Source: Flammeovirgaceae bacterium UBA4659
GTDB lineage: Bacteria; Bacteroidota; Bacteroidia; Cytophagales; Cyclobacteriaceae
Assembly: GCA_002405445.1 (NCBI GenBank)
Contig: DHLV01000158.1
Location: 1 to 25,290 of the forward strand
Reading direction: 5' to 3'
Length of the DNA stretch: 25,290 nucleotides
A program made the translations under genes and the position numbers. The notes under the pieces are model-generated. The model did not search any database. It had not been told where the DNA came from and saw nothing but the letters and a program-made list of their open reading frames with translations. Below, in pieces: positions 1-9,258 of this stretch (position 1 is the stretch's first letter; every line of letters begins with the position of its first letter).

Positions 1-1
1 G

Positions 2-829
2 CCCGGCCTAGAAAGTAATTTGCGCAAACAATTACTGAGTTTAGACACAACGAACATCAACGAAGTGCGCATCAAACCTGCCAACTACAAGCCGTTGGAA
101 GTGGTGCTGAAAAAAGAAGGCAATCGCTGGAGAGTTTACAACGGACAGCAACAAGCCGACACAGAGATCGGAACTGTAAAAAGTATGTTGGGTGTTTTGA
201 AGGATTTGAAAGTGCAACGGTTAGCCTCGCGCAAAAAAGATAAGTGGGACACTTACCAAGTGGGTGATGGCGCCACGCAGGTGAGCGTACTCCAAGACGG
301 TAAAACCAATGAGATTTTTTTTGGTAAGAGCACCTACAGCCAGGGCGGTGCCTATACTTATGTACGCTTGGGCAAAGAAGATGAAGTATATGCCATTGAA
401 GGATTCATTGATTCACACTTCAACCGTACCTATAATGATTGGCGAAATAAAACCCTGTTGAAGTTGAATCAAGCCGACATTTCAAAAATTACTTTCAACT
501 ATCCGGCCGATTCAAGTTTTGTGTTGGAGAAAAGAGATTCAGTTTGGTTTGCTGCGAATGTAAAAGCGGCAGATGCAAAAGTAAATTCGTACGTAAGCCA
601 ACTATCGTTCAAAACACTTAATGATTTTGCCGATGGTTTCTCGTCTGCAGAAAAGCCTACTGCCACACTTCAAATCGAAAGTAAAAATGGCGTGTTGGCA
701 ACCGTGCAGGGTTGGAAGAATGGGGAGCAGTGGATTTTAACATCCTCTACACAAAGTGGCGTTTATTTTTCTGCCGCTCAAAGTATCGCGCAGGAGCTGT
801 TGGCGACTAAAGGAAAGTTCCTCGAGTAG
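2..829 (+). CDS. DUF4340 domain-containing protein, 5'-truncated by window edge
   Basis: The frame is already open at base 2 and runs to TAG at 827-829. The TTG at 20 is internal, so the true start lies outside the window. The visible ~275 residues have the DUF4340 pattern: a LDTTNINEVRI opening, then a KEGNRWRVYNG strand and repeated beta-rich blocks of the type IFFGKS, YVRLG and DSVWF. In Bacteroidota these proteins usually follow GldF/GldG-type ABC transporter genes and are thought to be envelope-exposed accessory components. That context cannot be checked here because the upstream genes are missing. No transmembrane segment is visible in this part; an N-terminal anchor would be upstream. 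The gene is convergent with atpC and shares a terminator with it. The family call is from recalled pattern, not a search. Confidence 0.75.
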   Translation, partial: PGLESNLRKQLLSLDTTNINEVRIKPANYKPLEVVLKKEGNRWRVYNGQQQADTEIGTVKSMLGVLKDLKVQRLASRKKDKWDTYQVGDGATQVSVLQDGKTNEIFFGKSTYSQGGAYTYVRLGKEDEVYAIEGFIDSHFNRTYNDWRNKTLLKLNQADISKITFNYPADSSFVLEKRDSVWFAANVKAADAKVNSYVSQLSFKTLNDFADGFSSAEKPTATLQIESKNGVLATVQGWKNGEQWILTSSTQSGVYFSAAQSIAQELLATKGKFLE

Positions 830-846
830 AGGCGATTCGAGCCAAC

Positions 847-878
847 AAAAAAGGATTGTGACAACACAACCCTTTTTT
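847..878. terminator. Bidirectional rho-independent terminator between DUF4340 gene and atpC
   Basis: An inverted repeat AAAAAAGGATTGTG (847-860) / CACAACCCTTTTTT (865-878) encloses a 4-nt loop. On the plus strand it gives a stem followed by six T. On the minus strand the single A/C mismatch becomes a G-U pair and the stem is again followed by a T run. It lies between two convergent genes (ends at 829 and 898), so it probably serves both. Confidence 0.85.
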
Positions 879-897
879 GTTTATTGATTAAGAAGAA

Positions 898-1140
898 CTA
901 AGCCGCCCCATCCGCCAACAACACCACTTTATTTTTCAACACTTCTACTACACCACCGGTGATGGCTATCTTGCTGTTAGCCTCCTTTGATTTGTATTCA
1001 ACTGTGCCTTCTTTGAGCAAGCTGATGAGCGGGGCGTGGTCGTTCAATACCTGAAAGCCGCCATCAATGCCCGGAAACGTGGCTGATGTTACTTCGCCTT
1101 CAAATACCTTTTTATCGGGGGTGATGATTTCTAAATACAT
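898..1140 (-). CDS. atpC: ATP synthase F1 subunit epsilon (short form)
   Basis: The 80-residue product is the N-terminal beta-sandwich of F1 epsilon: MYLEIITPDKKVFEGEV at the start, FPGIDGGFQVLNDHAPLIS in the middle and ITGGVVEVLKNKVVLLAD at the end. Epsilon sits in the central stalk of F1Fo ATP synthase with gamma. The E. coli form has about 139 residues because of a C-terminal two-helix domain that inhibits ATP hydrolysis. That domain is absent here; the short form is usual in Bacteroidota and implies loss of the helical inhibitory switch. It is the second gene of an atpD-atpC pair on the minus strand, 69 bp after atpD, with a strong hairpin in the spacer. The remaining ATP synthase subunits are not in the window. 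Confidence 0.95.
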   Translation of the reverse strand: MYLEIITPDKKVFEGEVTSATFPGIDGGFQVLNDHAPLISLLKEGTVEYKSKEANSKIAITGGVVEVLKNKVVLLADGAA

Positions 1141-1160
1141 GTTAATTCGTTGATTGGCTA

Positions 1161-1202
1161 ATTCGATGATTCGGCAATTATCAAATCACCGAATCATCGA
1201 AT
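1161..1202. repeat. Perfect 14-bp inverted repeat (hairpin) in the atpD-atpC spacer
   Basis: ATTCGATGATTCGG (1161-1174) is the exact reverse complement of CCGAATCATCGAAT (1189-1202), with a 14-nt loop. No T run follows on the minus (transcribed) strand, so it is not a standard terminator. It may act as an RNA stability or processing element setting the beta:epsilon ratio, or be a copy of a dispersed palindromic repeat. No second copy was noticed in this window. Confidence 0.8.
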
Positions 1203-1209
1203 CAAATAA

Positions 1210-2727
<1,518 letters not shown>

Positions 2728-2800
2728 TTATTTATTCTTTCTGTAAATGATTGATTTTCAAGAATTTGAAAAAGGACAATCCCCTTCAAAATCCGAACCG

Positions 2801-2831
2801 CAAAAGTAGTTTATTATGGCTTTTGTGCAAA
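2801..2831 (-). promoter_or_regulatory. Bacteroidota sigma-A promoter for atpD-atpC
   Basis: Read on the minus strand this is TTTG (2831-2828), a 19-nt spacer, then TACTTTTG (2808-2801), an exact match to the Bacteroidota -33/-7 consensus TTTG-N19-TAnnTTTG. Transcription should start near 2795, leaving a leader of about 77 nt before the atpD ATG. An AT-rich hairpin (TTTTCAA / TTGAAAA, 2755-2772) lies in that leader. The 178-bp spacer 2719-2896 holds nothing else recognisable. Confidence 0.8.
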
Positions 2832-2896
2832 TAAAGGGAAGAGATATCTGGTAGAAATTTTAGGCCTTTGTTTGGGCGACCCAGCGAGCGTAAATG

Positions 2897-4396
2897 CTAT
2901 TTCCGTACTGTTGGGTTTCTATAGAGATAAAAAAAAGGCGTTTGCAACTTTAAGCCACCCGCCAACCAATCCAAAGGGTGTCGACTCAAAATATAGTCCA
3001 CACGCAGTTTGTGGTGAAGTTTGAATTTGACTTTCGGATCAACGGCCTGGTCAAACACAATATTGGTGGTGTACATCATAGTGTTGCCGCTGGCAGTGGA
3101 ATAGGGCAGCAAAGCCTGAACAGCGCTACCATAGTCGTATTCGTTATAGCACCACAAAACAACAATATCTTTGTTTACCTCTACCGATGCTCGTATTTGC
3201 TGAAATGCCTCACGCAGGGAGGCGTTATTTCGAAAATTAGCAAAAGCCTGTTGATGCTCTGCGATCACATTGGTGCGATGCTTGTTTACGGATACCCAAA
3301 AGTAAATGAGCACCAGCAGCAAGCCCCATTTGGTTGCCAGCAAAGGTCCGCGCATAGCGGCCACCAGCAACAAAGGCAACAACATTGCAGTTTGTTTTAC
3401 AAAGTAAAAAGGGCTCACTGAATAAAAAGCCATCAGTGTTCCCACCAAACACAGTGCCACCAACACAGCGGCCAGCTGAAAACGATCTTTGGTCTTCCAG
3501 AAATTGAAGATCGCCAGAATGCCCAAGCCCAATAACACAAACACCGGCACAGAATACGTGGTTACCATTCGCCAAGCATTGGCCAACGTGGCTTTAATGC
3601 TTTCCAACAGGAAATTCCAAATGTTGAAAGTGTATAGTCTTTCAAGTTTGTGCATTTCGCCTGCATAGGGCGGGGCAATACAAAAACGCAAATACAACAC
3701 GGAAGCCACAATCCCCAACACAAAAATCAGCACCACCGGCCCGCGCTGGCGCCAATCGCTGCCCAACGGAAGCAGTGCGGCCAGAAAAAATATGGTGGTG
3801 ATGCGACAAAGTGAAAATACTAACACCAACATTATAAAAAGTGCGATCCATCTGGTGGTGGACCGTTGTTGATATACCTGCCACAACACATACACTAGCA
3901 CAGTAGAAAAAAATAAGTGCAGTAATTCCGGAAAATAGGAGTAAATGTAAACCGTGAACTGTTCTGATATCAGTAGAATACCGGCCAACAATAGTTTATC
4001 TTCCATCAGCAATTGCAATAAGAATACTATTGCCAACATGAGACAGGCCAACACAAAATGAAACCTGATGAATAAACTGTTGGCATTACCAAAAACCATC
4101 TTCAACGTGCCATACACCACATTATAACCAGGCCCATACCAATTGAATCTGCCGACTTTTGAAACATCTTCTGCAATACAACTTTCGGCCTGCAGGCTTT
4201 GCGTTTCTGCAAAAAGTTGAGCCGATCCGTAATAAATCACCTCGTCTTCATGCGCCACAAAGTAAGCGTCATCTTTAATAGTCTCTAGAAATTCCCAACT
4301 CAATGAAAGAAAAGCAGCGATCACCAACAAGGCTAAAACCGCTAAGCGGATTCTAATCTGGTGAGCAAGCATTATATTTAGGAGTTTTTTCATCAC
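2897..4396 (-). CDS. Polytopic membrane protein, GT-C (GT39/GT83-like) glycosyltransferase candidate
   Basis: The 499-residue protein has roughly ten hydrophobic segments from about residue 17 to 370 and a soluble C-terminal region of about 120 residues. The first loop after TM1 contains an acidic stretch, FVAHEDEVIYYGSAQLF, resembling the catalytic Asp/Glu-plus-Tyr loop of GT-C enzymes that use lipid-linked sugars. No specific family signature was certain, so the enzymatic call is an inference. The gene is divergent from an epimerase (21 bp between starts) followed by a GT2 enzyme, which fits a local glycan or glycolipid cluster. It starts with two consecutive ATG codons. An alternative is a non-catalytic flippase or polymerase-like membrane protein. 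Its 3' end faces the atpD promoter. Confidence 0.6.
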   Translation of the reverse strand: MMKKLLNIMLAHQIRIRLAVLALLVIAAFLSLSWEFLETIKDDAYFVAHEDEVIYYGSAQLFAETQSLQAESCIAEDVSKVGRFNWYGPGYNVVYGTLKMVFGNANSLFIRFHFVLACLMLAIVFLLQLLMEDKLLLAGILLISEQFTVYIYSYFPELLHLFFSTVLVYVLWQVYQQRSTTRWIALFIMLVLVFSLCRITTIFFLAALLPLGSDWRQRGPVVLIFVLGIVASVLYLRFCIAPPYAGEMHKLERLYTFNIWNFLLESIKATLANAWRMVTTYSVPVFVLLGLGILAIFNFWKTKDRFQLAAVLVALCLVGTLMAFYSVSPFYFVKQTAMLLPLLLVAAMRGPLLATKWGLLLVLIYFWVSVNKHRTNVIAEHQQAFANFRNNASLREAFQQIRASVEVNKDIVVLWCYNEYDYGSAVQALLPYSTASGNTMMYTTNIVFDQAVDPKVKFKLHHKLRVDYILSRHPLDWLAGGLKLQTPFFYLYRNPTVRK

Positions 4397-4417
4397 TCAA
4401 ACCAACTTTCAAAGAAA

Positions 4418-5392
4418 GTGAATAAACGGATATTAATTACTGGCGTGGCCGGAATGATTGGGTCGCACCTCGCGGAAGATTTGCTGGCAAAGGGATATAC
4501 AGTTACAGGAATTGACGACCTCACTTATGGAAAGATGGAGAACCTTGTCAATTGTGTTGACCATGCGCAGTTCAAATTCTACCGCGTGAGCATTTTGGAT
4601 TTTGACACGCTGAAGATTTTAGCCAAAGATATGGGCACCATTGTTCACTTGGCAGCGGTAAAAAAAATTGCCGAGAAGGACATCAGTTTGCCCACGCTCA
4701 TGGTCAATACAAAAGGCACTGAAAATGTGTTTGAAGCCGCCAAAATGTGGGGATGCAAAGTGGTCTTCGCGTCAACCTCTGATGTATATGGCATGTCACC
4801 GGATCTTCCATTGAACGAAAACGGTGATTTGCTGATTGGCCCAAGCATGATCAAACGGTGGAGCTACGCGGTTTCAAAGTTGTATGGCGAGCAACTGGCA
4901 TTTGGCTATTTCAACGACCACAAGGTGCCCATGGTGGTAATTCGGTATTTTGGTGGGTTTAGCCCGCGGTCGAGCTTTGCCTGGAGTGGAGGACACGTAC
5001 CTATCTTTATCAGAGCTATTTTAAATGATGAAGAAGTGACCGTGCATGGCGATGGTTCGCAAACGCGATCGATGGGCTTTGTCACCGACTTGGTGAATGG
5101 AACTATACTTGCCATCGAAAACGAACATGCCGTTGGCGAAGTGATCAACATAGGCAATGATGAAGAATTATCAGTGATCGATACAGCAAAACTCATTCAT
5201 CAGGTTGCGAATACTGGCAAACCGCTAAGAGTAAAATATTTACCTATGAATGAGGTTTTCGGTCAGTACAAAGATATCCAACGCAGAATACCTGATTTGG
5301 CAAAAGCAAAACAATTATTGGGCTATTCGCCAAAGATAAAGTTGAAGGATGCGGTTGAACTTACGCTTGCTGAAATCAAGAAAAGCAGATGA
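4418..5392 (+). CDS. NAD-dependent epimerase/dehydratase (extended SDR, UDP-sugar epimerase type)
   Basis: The 324-residue extended short-chain dehydrogenase has the Rossmann glycine motif GVAGMIG at residues 9-15, IDDL at 32-35 for adenosine ribose binding, the VHLAA strand (76-80), Ser/Thr near 120-121 (STSDVYG) and the catalytic YAVSK at 150-154. This is the plan of UDP-glucose 4-epimerases and nucleotide-sugar dehydratases. The exact sugar cannot be named. The start is GTG at 4418 (MNKRILITG) with AAAGAAA just upstream; no ATG gives a complete Rossmann strand. It overlaps the next gene by ATGA, so the two are almost certainly co-translated. The product likely supplies an activated sugar to the neighbouring glycosyltransferase. 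Confidence 0.85.
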   Translation: MNKRILITGVAGMIGSHLAEDLLAKGYTVTGIDDLTYGKMENLVNCVDHAQFKFYRVSILDFDTLKILAKDMGTIVHLAAVKKIAEKDISLPTLMVNTKGTENVFEAAKMWGCKVVFASTSDVYGMSPDLPLNENGDLLIGPSMIKRWSYAVSKLYGEQLAFGYFNDHKVPMVVIRYFGGFSPRSSFAWSGGHVPIFIRAILNDEEVTVHGDGSQTRSMGFVTDLVNGTILAIENEHAVGEVINIGNDEELSVIDTAKLIHQVANTGKPLRVKYLPMNEVFGQYKDIQRRIPDLAKAKQLLGYSPKIKLKDAVELTLAEIKKSR

Positions 5393-6120
5393 TTTATTTC
5401 CTCATCCCGGTATTCAATGAAGAATTAAACATTCCTAACTTGTTTACCGAGTTAAATGCGCTCTACCTGCAAGAAGAACTTTTTTTTGTTTTTTCAGACG
5501 ATGGCTCGAGCGACCAAACCAAAAATCTGATTCAGCAACATTTTGCGCAAAAGCAATTTGTAATTTTGGGAGATGGCATCAACCGTGGGCCTGGGGCGGC
5601 TTTTAATACCGGATTTGAATGGATTTTGTCCTCGAGCAAAAATCCAAACGACCGGGTGGTTACGATAGAGGCTGATTGCACTTCTGACTTATCCATTTTG
5701 CCTGTAATGCTGACGCTCAATCAAATGCAGTATGATCTGGTACTGGCATCAGTATATGCCCAAGGCGGTGGATTCGACAAAACCTCATTCTTCCGAAAAT
5801 TCACTTCTGCTGTTGCCAACTTCATTTTCCGGTTTTTGTTCAACGTGCAGGTACTCACGTTGAGTTCTTTCTATCGGGTTTATTCAATCGATATCCTGCG
5901 GAAGATAAAAACAGCGCAGCATTCCATTATATCAGAAGCAGGTTTTATCTGTATGTTAGAAGTATTGGTAAAAGCCATTCATCAAAAAGCGAAGGTGATT
6001 GAAGTGCCCATGAAGTTGCATTCAAACAAAAGGCGAGGCCAATCTAAAATGAAGGTGTTGAAAACAATGTTTCAGTACTTTTCTTTTTTACTAAAGAATC
6101 AGTGGGCTTCTCGTGAATGA
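5389..6120 (+). CDS. Family 2 glycosyltransferase (dolichyl-phosphate-mannose-synthase-like)
   Basis: The 243-residue GT-A fold enzyme has PVFNEELNIPNL at residues 7-18, the nucleotide-binding DDGSSDQT at 37-44, NRGPGAAFNTGFE at 65-77 and an EADCTSD stretch (94-100) in the place of the metal-binding DxD. The ending HSNKRRGQSKMK resembles the basic segment of polyprenyl-phosphate glycosyltransferases. No transmembrane helices are evident, so it probably works at the inner face of the membrane, moving a sugar to a lipid carrier. It starts inside the epimerase stop (ATGA) and overlaps the following small membrane protein by 8 bp, making a tight three-gene operon. Confidence 0.85.
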   Translation: MIYFLIPVFNEELNIPNLFTELNALYLQEELFFVFSDDGSSDQTKNLIQQHFAQKQFVILGDGINRGPGAAFNTGFEWILSSSKNPNDRVVTIEADCTSDLSILPVMLTLNQMQYDLVLASVYAQGGGFDKTSFFRKFTSAVANFIFRFLFNVQVLTLSSFYRVYSIDILRKIKTAQHSIISEAGFICMLEVLVKAIHQKAKVIEVPMKLHSNKRRGQSKMKVLKTMFQYFSFLLKNQWASRE

Positions 6121-6415
6121 ACCCAGCCCGGCTATTGAATTGTCATTACCGTTTATTTTTTTGATCGATGGATTGGGCACCCTGCTCACCGCTACCATGG
6201 TAGGTGTTGTAATACCCCGGTTTGCCGATTTGGTTGGCATGCCTCCACCGATTCTTCATACACTTGCCGTGGTGGCCCTTATTTTTTCCGTTTACTCTTT
6301 TGCGTGCTACAGGCACAAGGTGGTGCACAGGAGCTTTCTGGTAACCATTGCAGTGGCCAACGGTTTTTATTGTCTCGCCAACCTCATCATTGTGTTGTGG
6401 CAGGCCTCGCAATGA
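6113..6415 (+). CDS. Small four-TM membrane protein, cut short by an in-frame TGA
   Basis: The ORF begins with GTG at 6113, overlapping the GT2 gene by 8 bp, and stops at TGA 6413-6415 after 100 residues. It contains three hydrophobic segments (about residues 12-37, 46-64 and 74-96). The pattern FLIDGLGTLLTATMVGVVIPRF, then GMPPPILH, then YSFACY matches a small uncharacterised Bacteroidota membrane family that normally has about 130 residues and a fourth helix. The missing helix lies in the same frame directly after the TGA (see the entry for 6113-6514). Function is unknown; its place in an operon with an epimerase and GT2 suggests a role in glycan or lipid handling. Confidence 0.65.
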   Translation: MNEPSPAIELSLPFIFLIDGLGTLLTATMVGVVIPRFADLVGMPPPILHTLAVVALIFSVYSFACYRHKVVHRSFLVTIAVANGFYCLANLIIVLWQASQ

Positions 6416-6514
6416 ACAATTTTCGGTATCTGTTACTTCCTCATTGAGTCGATGCCGATAGCTACACTGGCTGCGTATGAATGGAAAACTGCGCGGAGGC
6501 TGGGTAAAAACTAA
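6113..6514 (+). pseudogene. Full frame of the small membrane protein including the in-frame TGA at 6413
   Basis: Reading through TGA 6413-6415 gives 32 more codons ending at TAA 6512-6514. The extension TIFGICYFLIESMPIATLAA is a convincing transmembrane helix, followed by a charged tail YEWKTARRLGKN that obeys the positive-inside rule. The whole 133-codon frame matches the expected family length, so the TGA is best read as a nonsense mutation or a base-call error in an otherwise intact gene. No tRNA or structural element suggesting recoding was seen. Confidence 0.65.
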
Positions 6515-6598
6515 TTCAGTCATCATCATGTGATGTGGCACAGCCGGTTTCCAAACCTAATGGTGATAAAAATCATTTTCCGAGCGTAACACTTGTTG

Positions 6599-6606
6599 CA
6601 ATTTTG
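6599..6606 (+). promoter_or_regulatory. Possible -7 promoter element for the persulfide dioxygenase gene
   Basis: CAATTTTG at 6599-6606 matches TAnnTTTG at seven of eight positions. A T-rich stretch (6576-6579) sits about 20 nt upstream in place of the -33 TTTG. It lies 38 bp before the ATG at 6644. Only the -7 match is good. Confidence 0.3.
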
Positions 6607-6643
6607 CACCTCGCTGAATTCCACATTTGCATCAAAAATCATA

Positions 6644-8059
6644 ATGAAAATCGAACAATTGTATACTGGATGCCTGGCTGAAGCGGCCTATTATATTGAA
6701 AGTGAAGGGGAAGTTGCCATTATTGACCCATTGCGCGAATCTGCCCCCTACATTGCCAGGGCAAACGCCAACGATGCCAAGATAAAATATGTATTGGAGA
6801 CCCACTTTCATGCTGATTTCGTATCCGGGCATGTAGACCTTGCCAACAAAACCAACAGCACCATCGTATTTGGCCCTACCGCGCAACCCGGGTACGCGGC
6901 ACACATTGCCTGCGATGGTGAAATCCTCTCATTGGGGAAAGTTCACATAAAGGTGTTGCACACTCCAGGGCATACGATGGAGTCGAGTTGCTTTTTGCTC
7001 TTGGACGAAAACGATCGGCCTCATGCCGTTTTTACTGGCGATACATTATTTGTAGGAGATGTGGGCCGCCCCGATTTAGTGCAAAAATTGAAGAAGGAAA
7101 TCACCCCGCAATACCTGGCGGGTTTGTTGTACGATTCGTTGCGCAACAAACTAATGACGCTGCCTGATGATGTGGTTGTGTACCCGGGGCACGGACCTGG
7201 AAGTGCGTGTGGGAAAAAAATGGACCCGGAAACTATCTCCACCATCGGCAAACAAAAGAGATTCAACTACGCTTTGCGTGAAGATATGACCAAGCAAGAG
7301 TTCATCACCGCAGTAACCGATGGACTGGTGGAGCCGCCTCAATACTTCCCTGCCAACGTGATCATGAATTTGACCGGTCAAATTGCGAGTATGGACGAGT
7401 TGCTGCAACGTGCGAACCACGGATTAAAACCAAAAGACTTCGTCACAAAGGCGAACGAAAAAGGAACACTGGTTCTCGACACCCGGCAAAAAGACGCATT
7501 CGCAGCCGGGCACATACCAAAATCTATTTTTATCGGTATTGACGATTCCTTTGCACCGTGGGTCGGCACACTGATTCAAGACTTGGGAACACCCATTTTG
7601 CTGGTGACCGACCGGGGCCGTGAAGAAGAGGCAATCACCCGATTGAGCCGTGTTGGTTACGACAACACCATTGGGTACCTGCAAGGTGGTATGCCAGCAT
7701 GGATCAACGAAGGGTTACCGGTTTCTTCACTGCAGGAAATAACGGCAGAAGAGTTCGCTTTGATCAATAACCCAACAATACATTTGATTGATGCACGCAG
7801 GAAAAGTGAATTTGATACGGAGCATTTAGAGGGAGCCGAGAATTTCCCACTGGATTTTGTGAACAAGCATATTTCCAGGCTTGATAAGAATACCGAGTAT
7901 TTCATCCATTGTGCAGGGGGGTACAGGTCCGTCATCTTGTGTTCGATCTTAAAAGCCCGTGGCTTCAAAAAGTTGATCAACATCAAAGGCGGATACAACA
8001 GGTTGGCAAAAACACCACTGAAACGTACTGAAAACCATTTGATCAATACCGAGTTGTGA
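6644..8059 (+). CDS. CstB-like fusion: MBL-fold persulfide dioxygenase + pseudo-rhodanese + rhodanese
   Basis: ATG 6644 is preferred over an in-frame TTG at 6593 because MKIEQLYTGCLAEAAYY is the usual family start. The 471-residue protein has an MBL domain (1-~245) with THFHADF at 53-59, H110 in TPGHTMESS and D133 in TGDTLF. These match the mononuclear iron triad of ETHE1-type persulfide dioxygenases. The second-metal His of ordinary beta-lactamase folds is Phe (F59). A first rhodanese-like domain (~270-360) has VTDRGRE where the Cys loop should be, so it is inactive. A second (~375-465) keeps HCAGGYRS with catalytic C423. The order matches staphylococcal CstB. The likely role is cytosolic oxidation of glutathione- or low-molecular-weight persulfides to sulfite/thiosulfate. 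It is a single gene, convergent with the next, 6 bp apart. Confidence 0.88.
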   Translation: MKIEQLYTGCLAEAAYYIESEGEVAIIDPLRESAPYIARANANDAKIKYVLETHFHADFVSGHVDLANKTNSTIVFGPTAQPGYAAHIACDGEILSLGKVHIKVLHTPGHTMESSCFLLLDENDRPHAVFTGDTLFVGDVGRPDLVQKLKKEITPQYLAGLLYDSLRNKLMTLPDDVVVYPGHGPGSACGKKMDPETISTIGKQKRFNYALREDMTKQEFITAVTDGLVEPPQYFPANVIMNLTGQIASMDELLQRANHGLKPKDFVTKANEKGTLVLDTRQKDAFAAGHIPKSIFIGIDDSFAPWVGTLIQDLGTPILLVTDRGREEEAITRLSRVGYDNTIGYLQGGMPAWINEGLPVSSLQEITAEEFALINNPTIHLIDARRKSEFDTEHLEGAENFPLDFVNKHISRLDKNTEYFIHCAGGYRSVILCSILKARGFKKLINIKGGYNRLAKTPLKRTENHLINTEL

Positions 8060-8065
8060 CGTTAC

Positions 8066-9241
8066 TCATCCCATGAGGAAATGATATAGCGAATAGAAGC
8101 TCATGGCGCCCATTATCGCTACTGCCAGCCAACCCGCCACCAGCAAACTGCGCGGATGTTGATAGCGCCCAACAATATTCGTTTTATTGGCTGCCAATAA
8201 GATAATCGACAATGCTATGGGGAGCGTAATGCCATTGACGGTGCCGGCCATCACCAGTAATTTTACCGGGTTACCCACCCACATAAACACCAAAGCAGAA
8301 ATTAAAATAAAAATCGATATAATCATGCGTTGTTGCTTAGCGAGTACCGCATGAAAGCTGGTGACAAAAGAAATGGAGGTATATGCACACCCTACTACCG
8401 AAGTAATTGCAGCTGACCATATCACGATGCCAAAAAATTTATAGCCGATCGCGCCAGCGGCATGTTGAAAAACAGAAGCAGCGGGGTTGCCTTTCGCCAA
8501 TGCAGTGCCGCAAACCACCACACCCAATACAGCCAGAAACAGCACCACACGCATCACACCCGTGATCAAAATACCGCTGACAGCACTGCGGCTGACGGTG
8601 GCGAGTTGAGCCGTGCCCGTAATGCCGGCATCCAACAGCCTGTGTGCACCCGCAAAACTGATATAACCTCCCACCGTGCCTCCCACCAGCGTCACTATTG
8701 ATAGCGGGTCGATGCGATCGGGCCAAAAACTTCTGTATGCCACCTCTGCCAAAGGCGGGTTAGAACTGATCGCGACATAGGAGGTGAGTGCAATCATCAA
8801 AAAACCGAGCACTTTAGCAAAAGCGTCAAGTGCTTGGCCAAATTCCCTGAGCCAGAAAATACCCAGAGCTACCACACAACTAATGGCCGCCCCTGATTCG
8901 GGCTGCACGCCAAACAATACTTGTACACCTAAGCCACATCCGGCCAGGTTGCCGATGTTAAACACCAGGCCGCCCATGACAATCATCGCGGCCAGAAAGT
9001 ACCCAAGGCCGGGCACAACCTGATTCGCAACATCTTGTGCGCGGTGGCCACTCATGGTGAGTATGCGCCAGATATTGAGTTGAACTCCAATATCGAGCAA
9101 AATTGAAATGAGAATGACGAATGCAAAACTTGATAATAACTGCTGTGTGAAAAAAGTTGTCTGGGTCAAAAATCCCGGCCCGATGGCAGAGGTAGCCATC
9201 AGAAATGCCGCACCAAGAATTGCTGATTTACTCTTTTTCAT
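8066..9241 (-). CDS. NRAMP-fold transporter linked to 5-oxoprolinase (YcsG-like), metal motifs absent
   Basis: The 391-residue integral membrane protein has about eleven hydrophobic segments and the NRAMP-type opening AIGPGFLTQTTFF. The metal-binding DPGN of TM1 is replaced (T-Q-Q-L at the aligned place), and the TM6 MPH motif is replaced by GGYIS before FAGAHRLLDAG. Both motifs are needed for Mn/Fe transport in the characterised family, so a metal substrate is unlikely. Bacillus subtilis has the same association: ycsF (pxpA) next to ycsG (NRAMP-like) and kipI/kipA (pxpB/pxpC). It follows pxpA by 17 bp on the same strand. I infer uptake of 5-oxoproline or a related acid; this is not demonstrated by the sequence. 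Confidence 0.8.
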   Translation of the reverse strand: MKKSKSAILGAAFLMATSAIGPGFLTQTTFFTQQLLSSFAFVILISILLDIGVQLNIWRILTMSGHRAQDVANQVVPGLGYFLAAMIVMGGLVFNIGNLAGCGLGVQVLFGVQPESGAAISCVVALGIFWLREFGQALDAFAKVLGFLMIALTSYVAISSNPPLAEVAYRSFWPDRIDPLSIVTLVGGTVGGYISFAGAHRLLDAGITGTAQLATVSRSAVSGILITGVMRVVLFLAVLGVVVCGTALAKGNPAASVFQHAAGAIGYKFFGIVIWSAAITSVVGCAYTSISFVTSFHAVLAKQQRMIISIFILISALVFMWVGNPVKLLVMAGTVNGITLPIALSIILLAANKTNIVGRYQHPRSLLVAGWLAVAIMGAMSFYSLYHFLMG

Positions 9242-9258
9242 TCAATACCCGAGAGATA

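Noticed and set aside
6593..6643. Upstream TTG start for the persulfide dioxygenase
   Set aside because: The extra 17 residues are not family-like, and the possible -7 box overlaps them.
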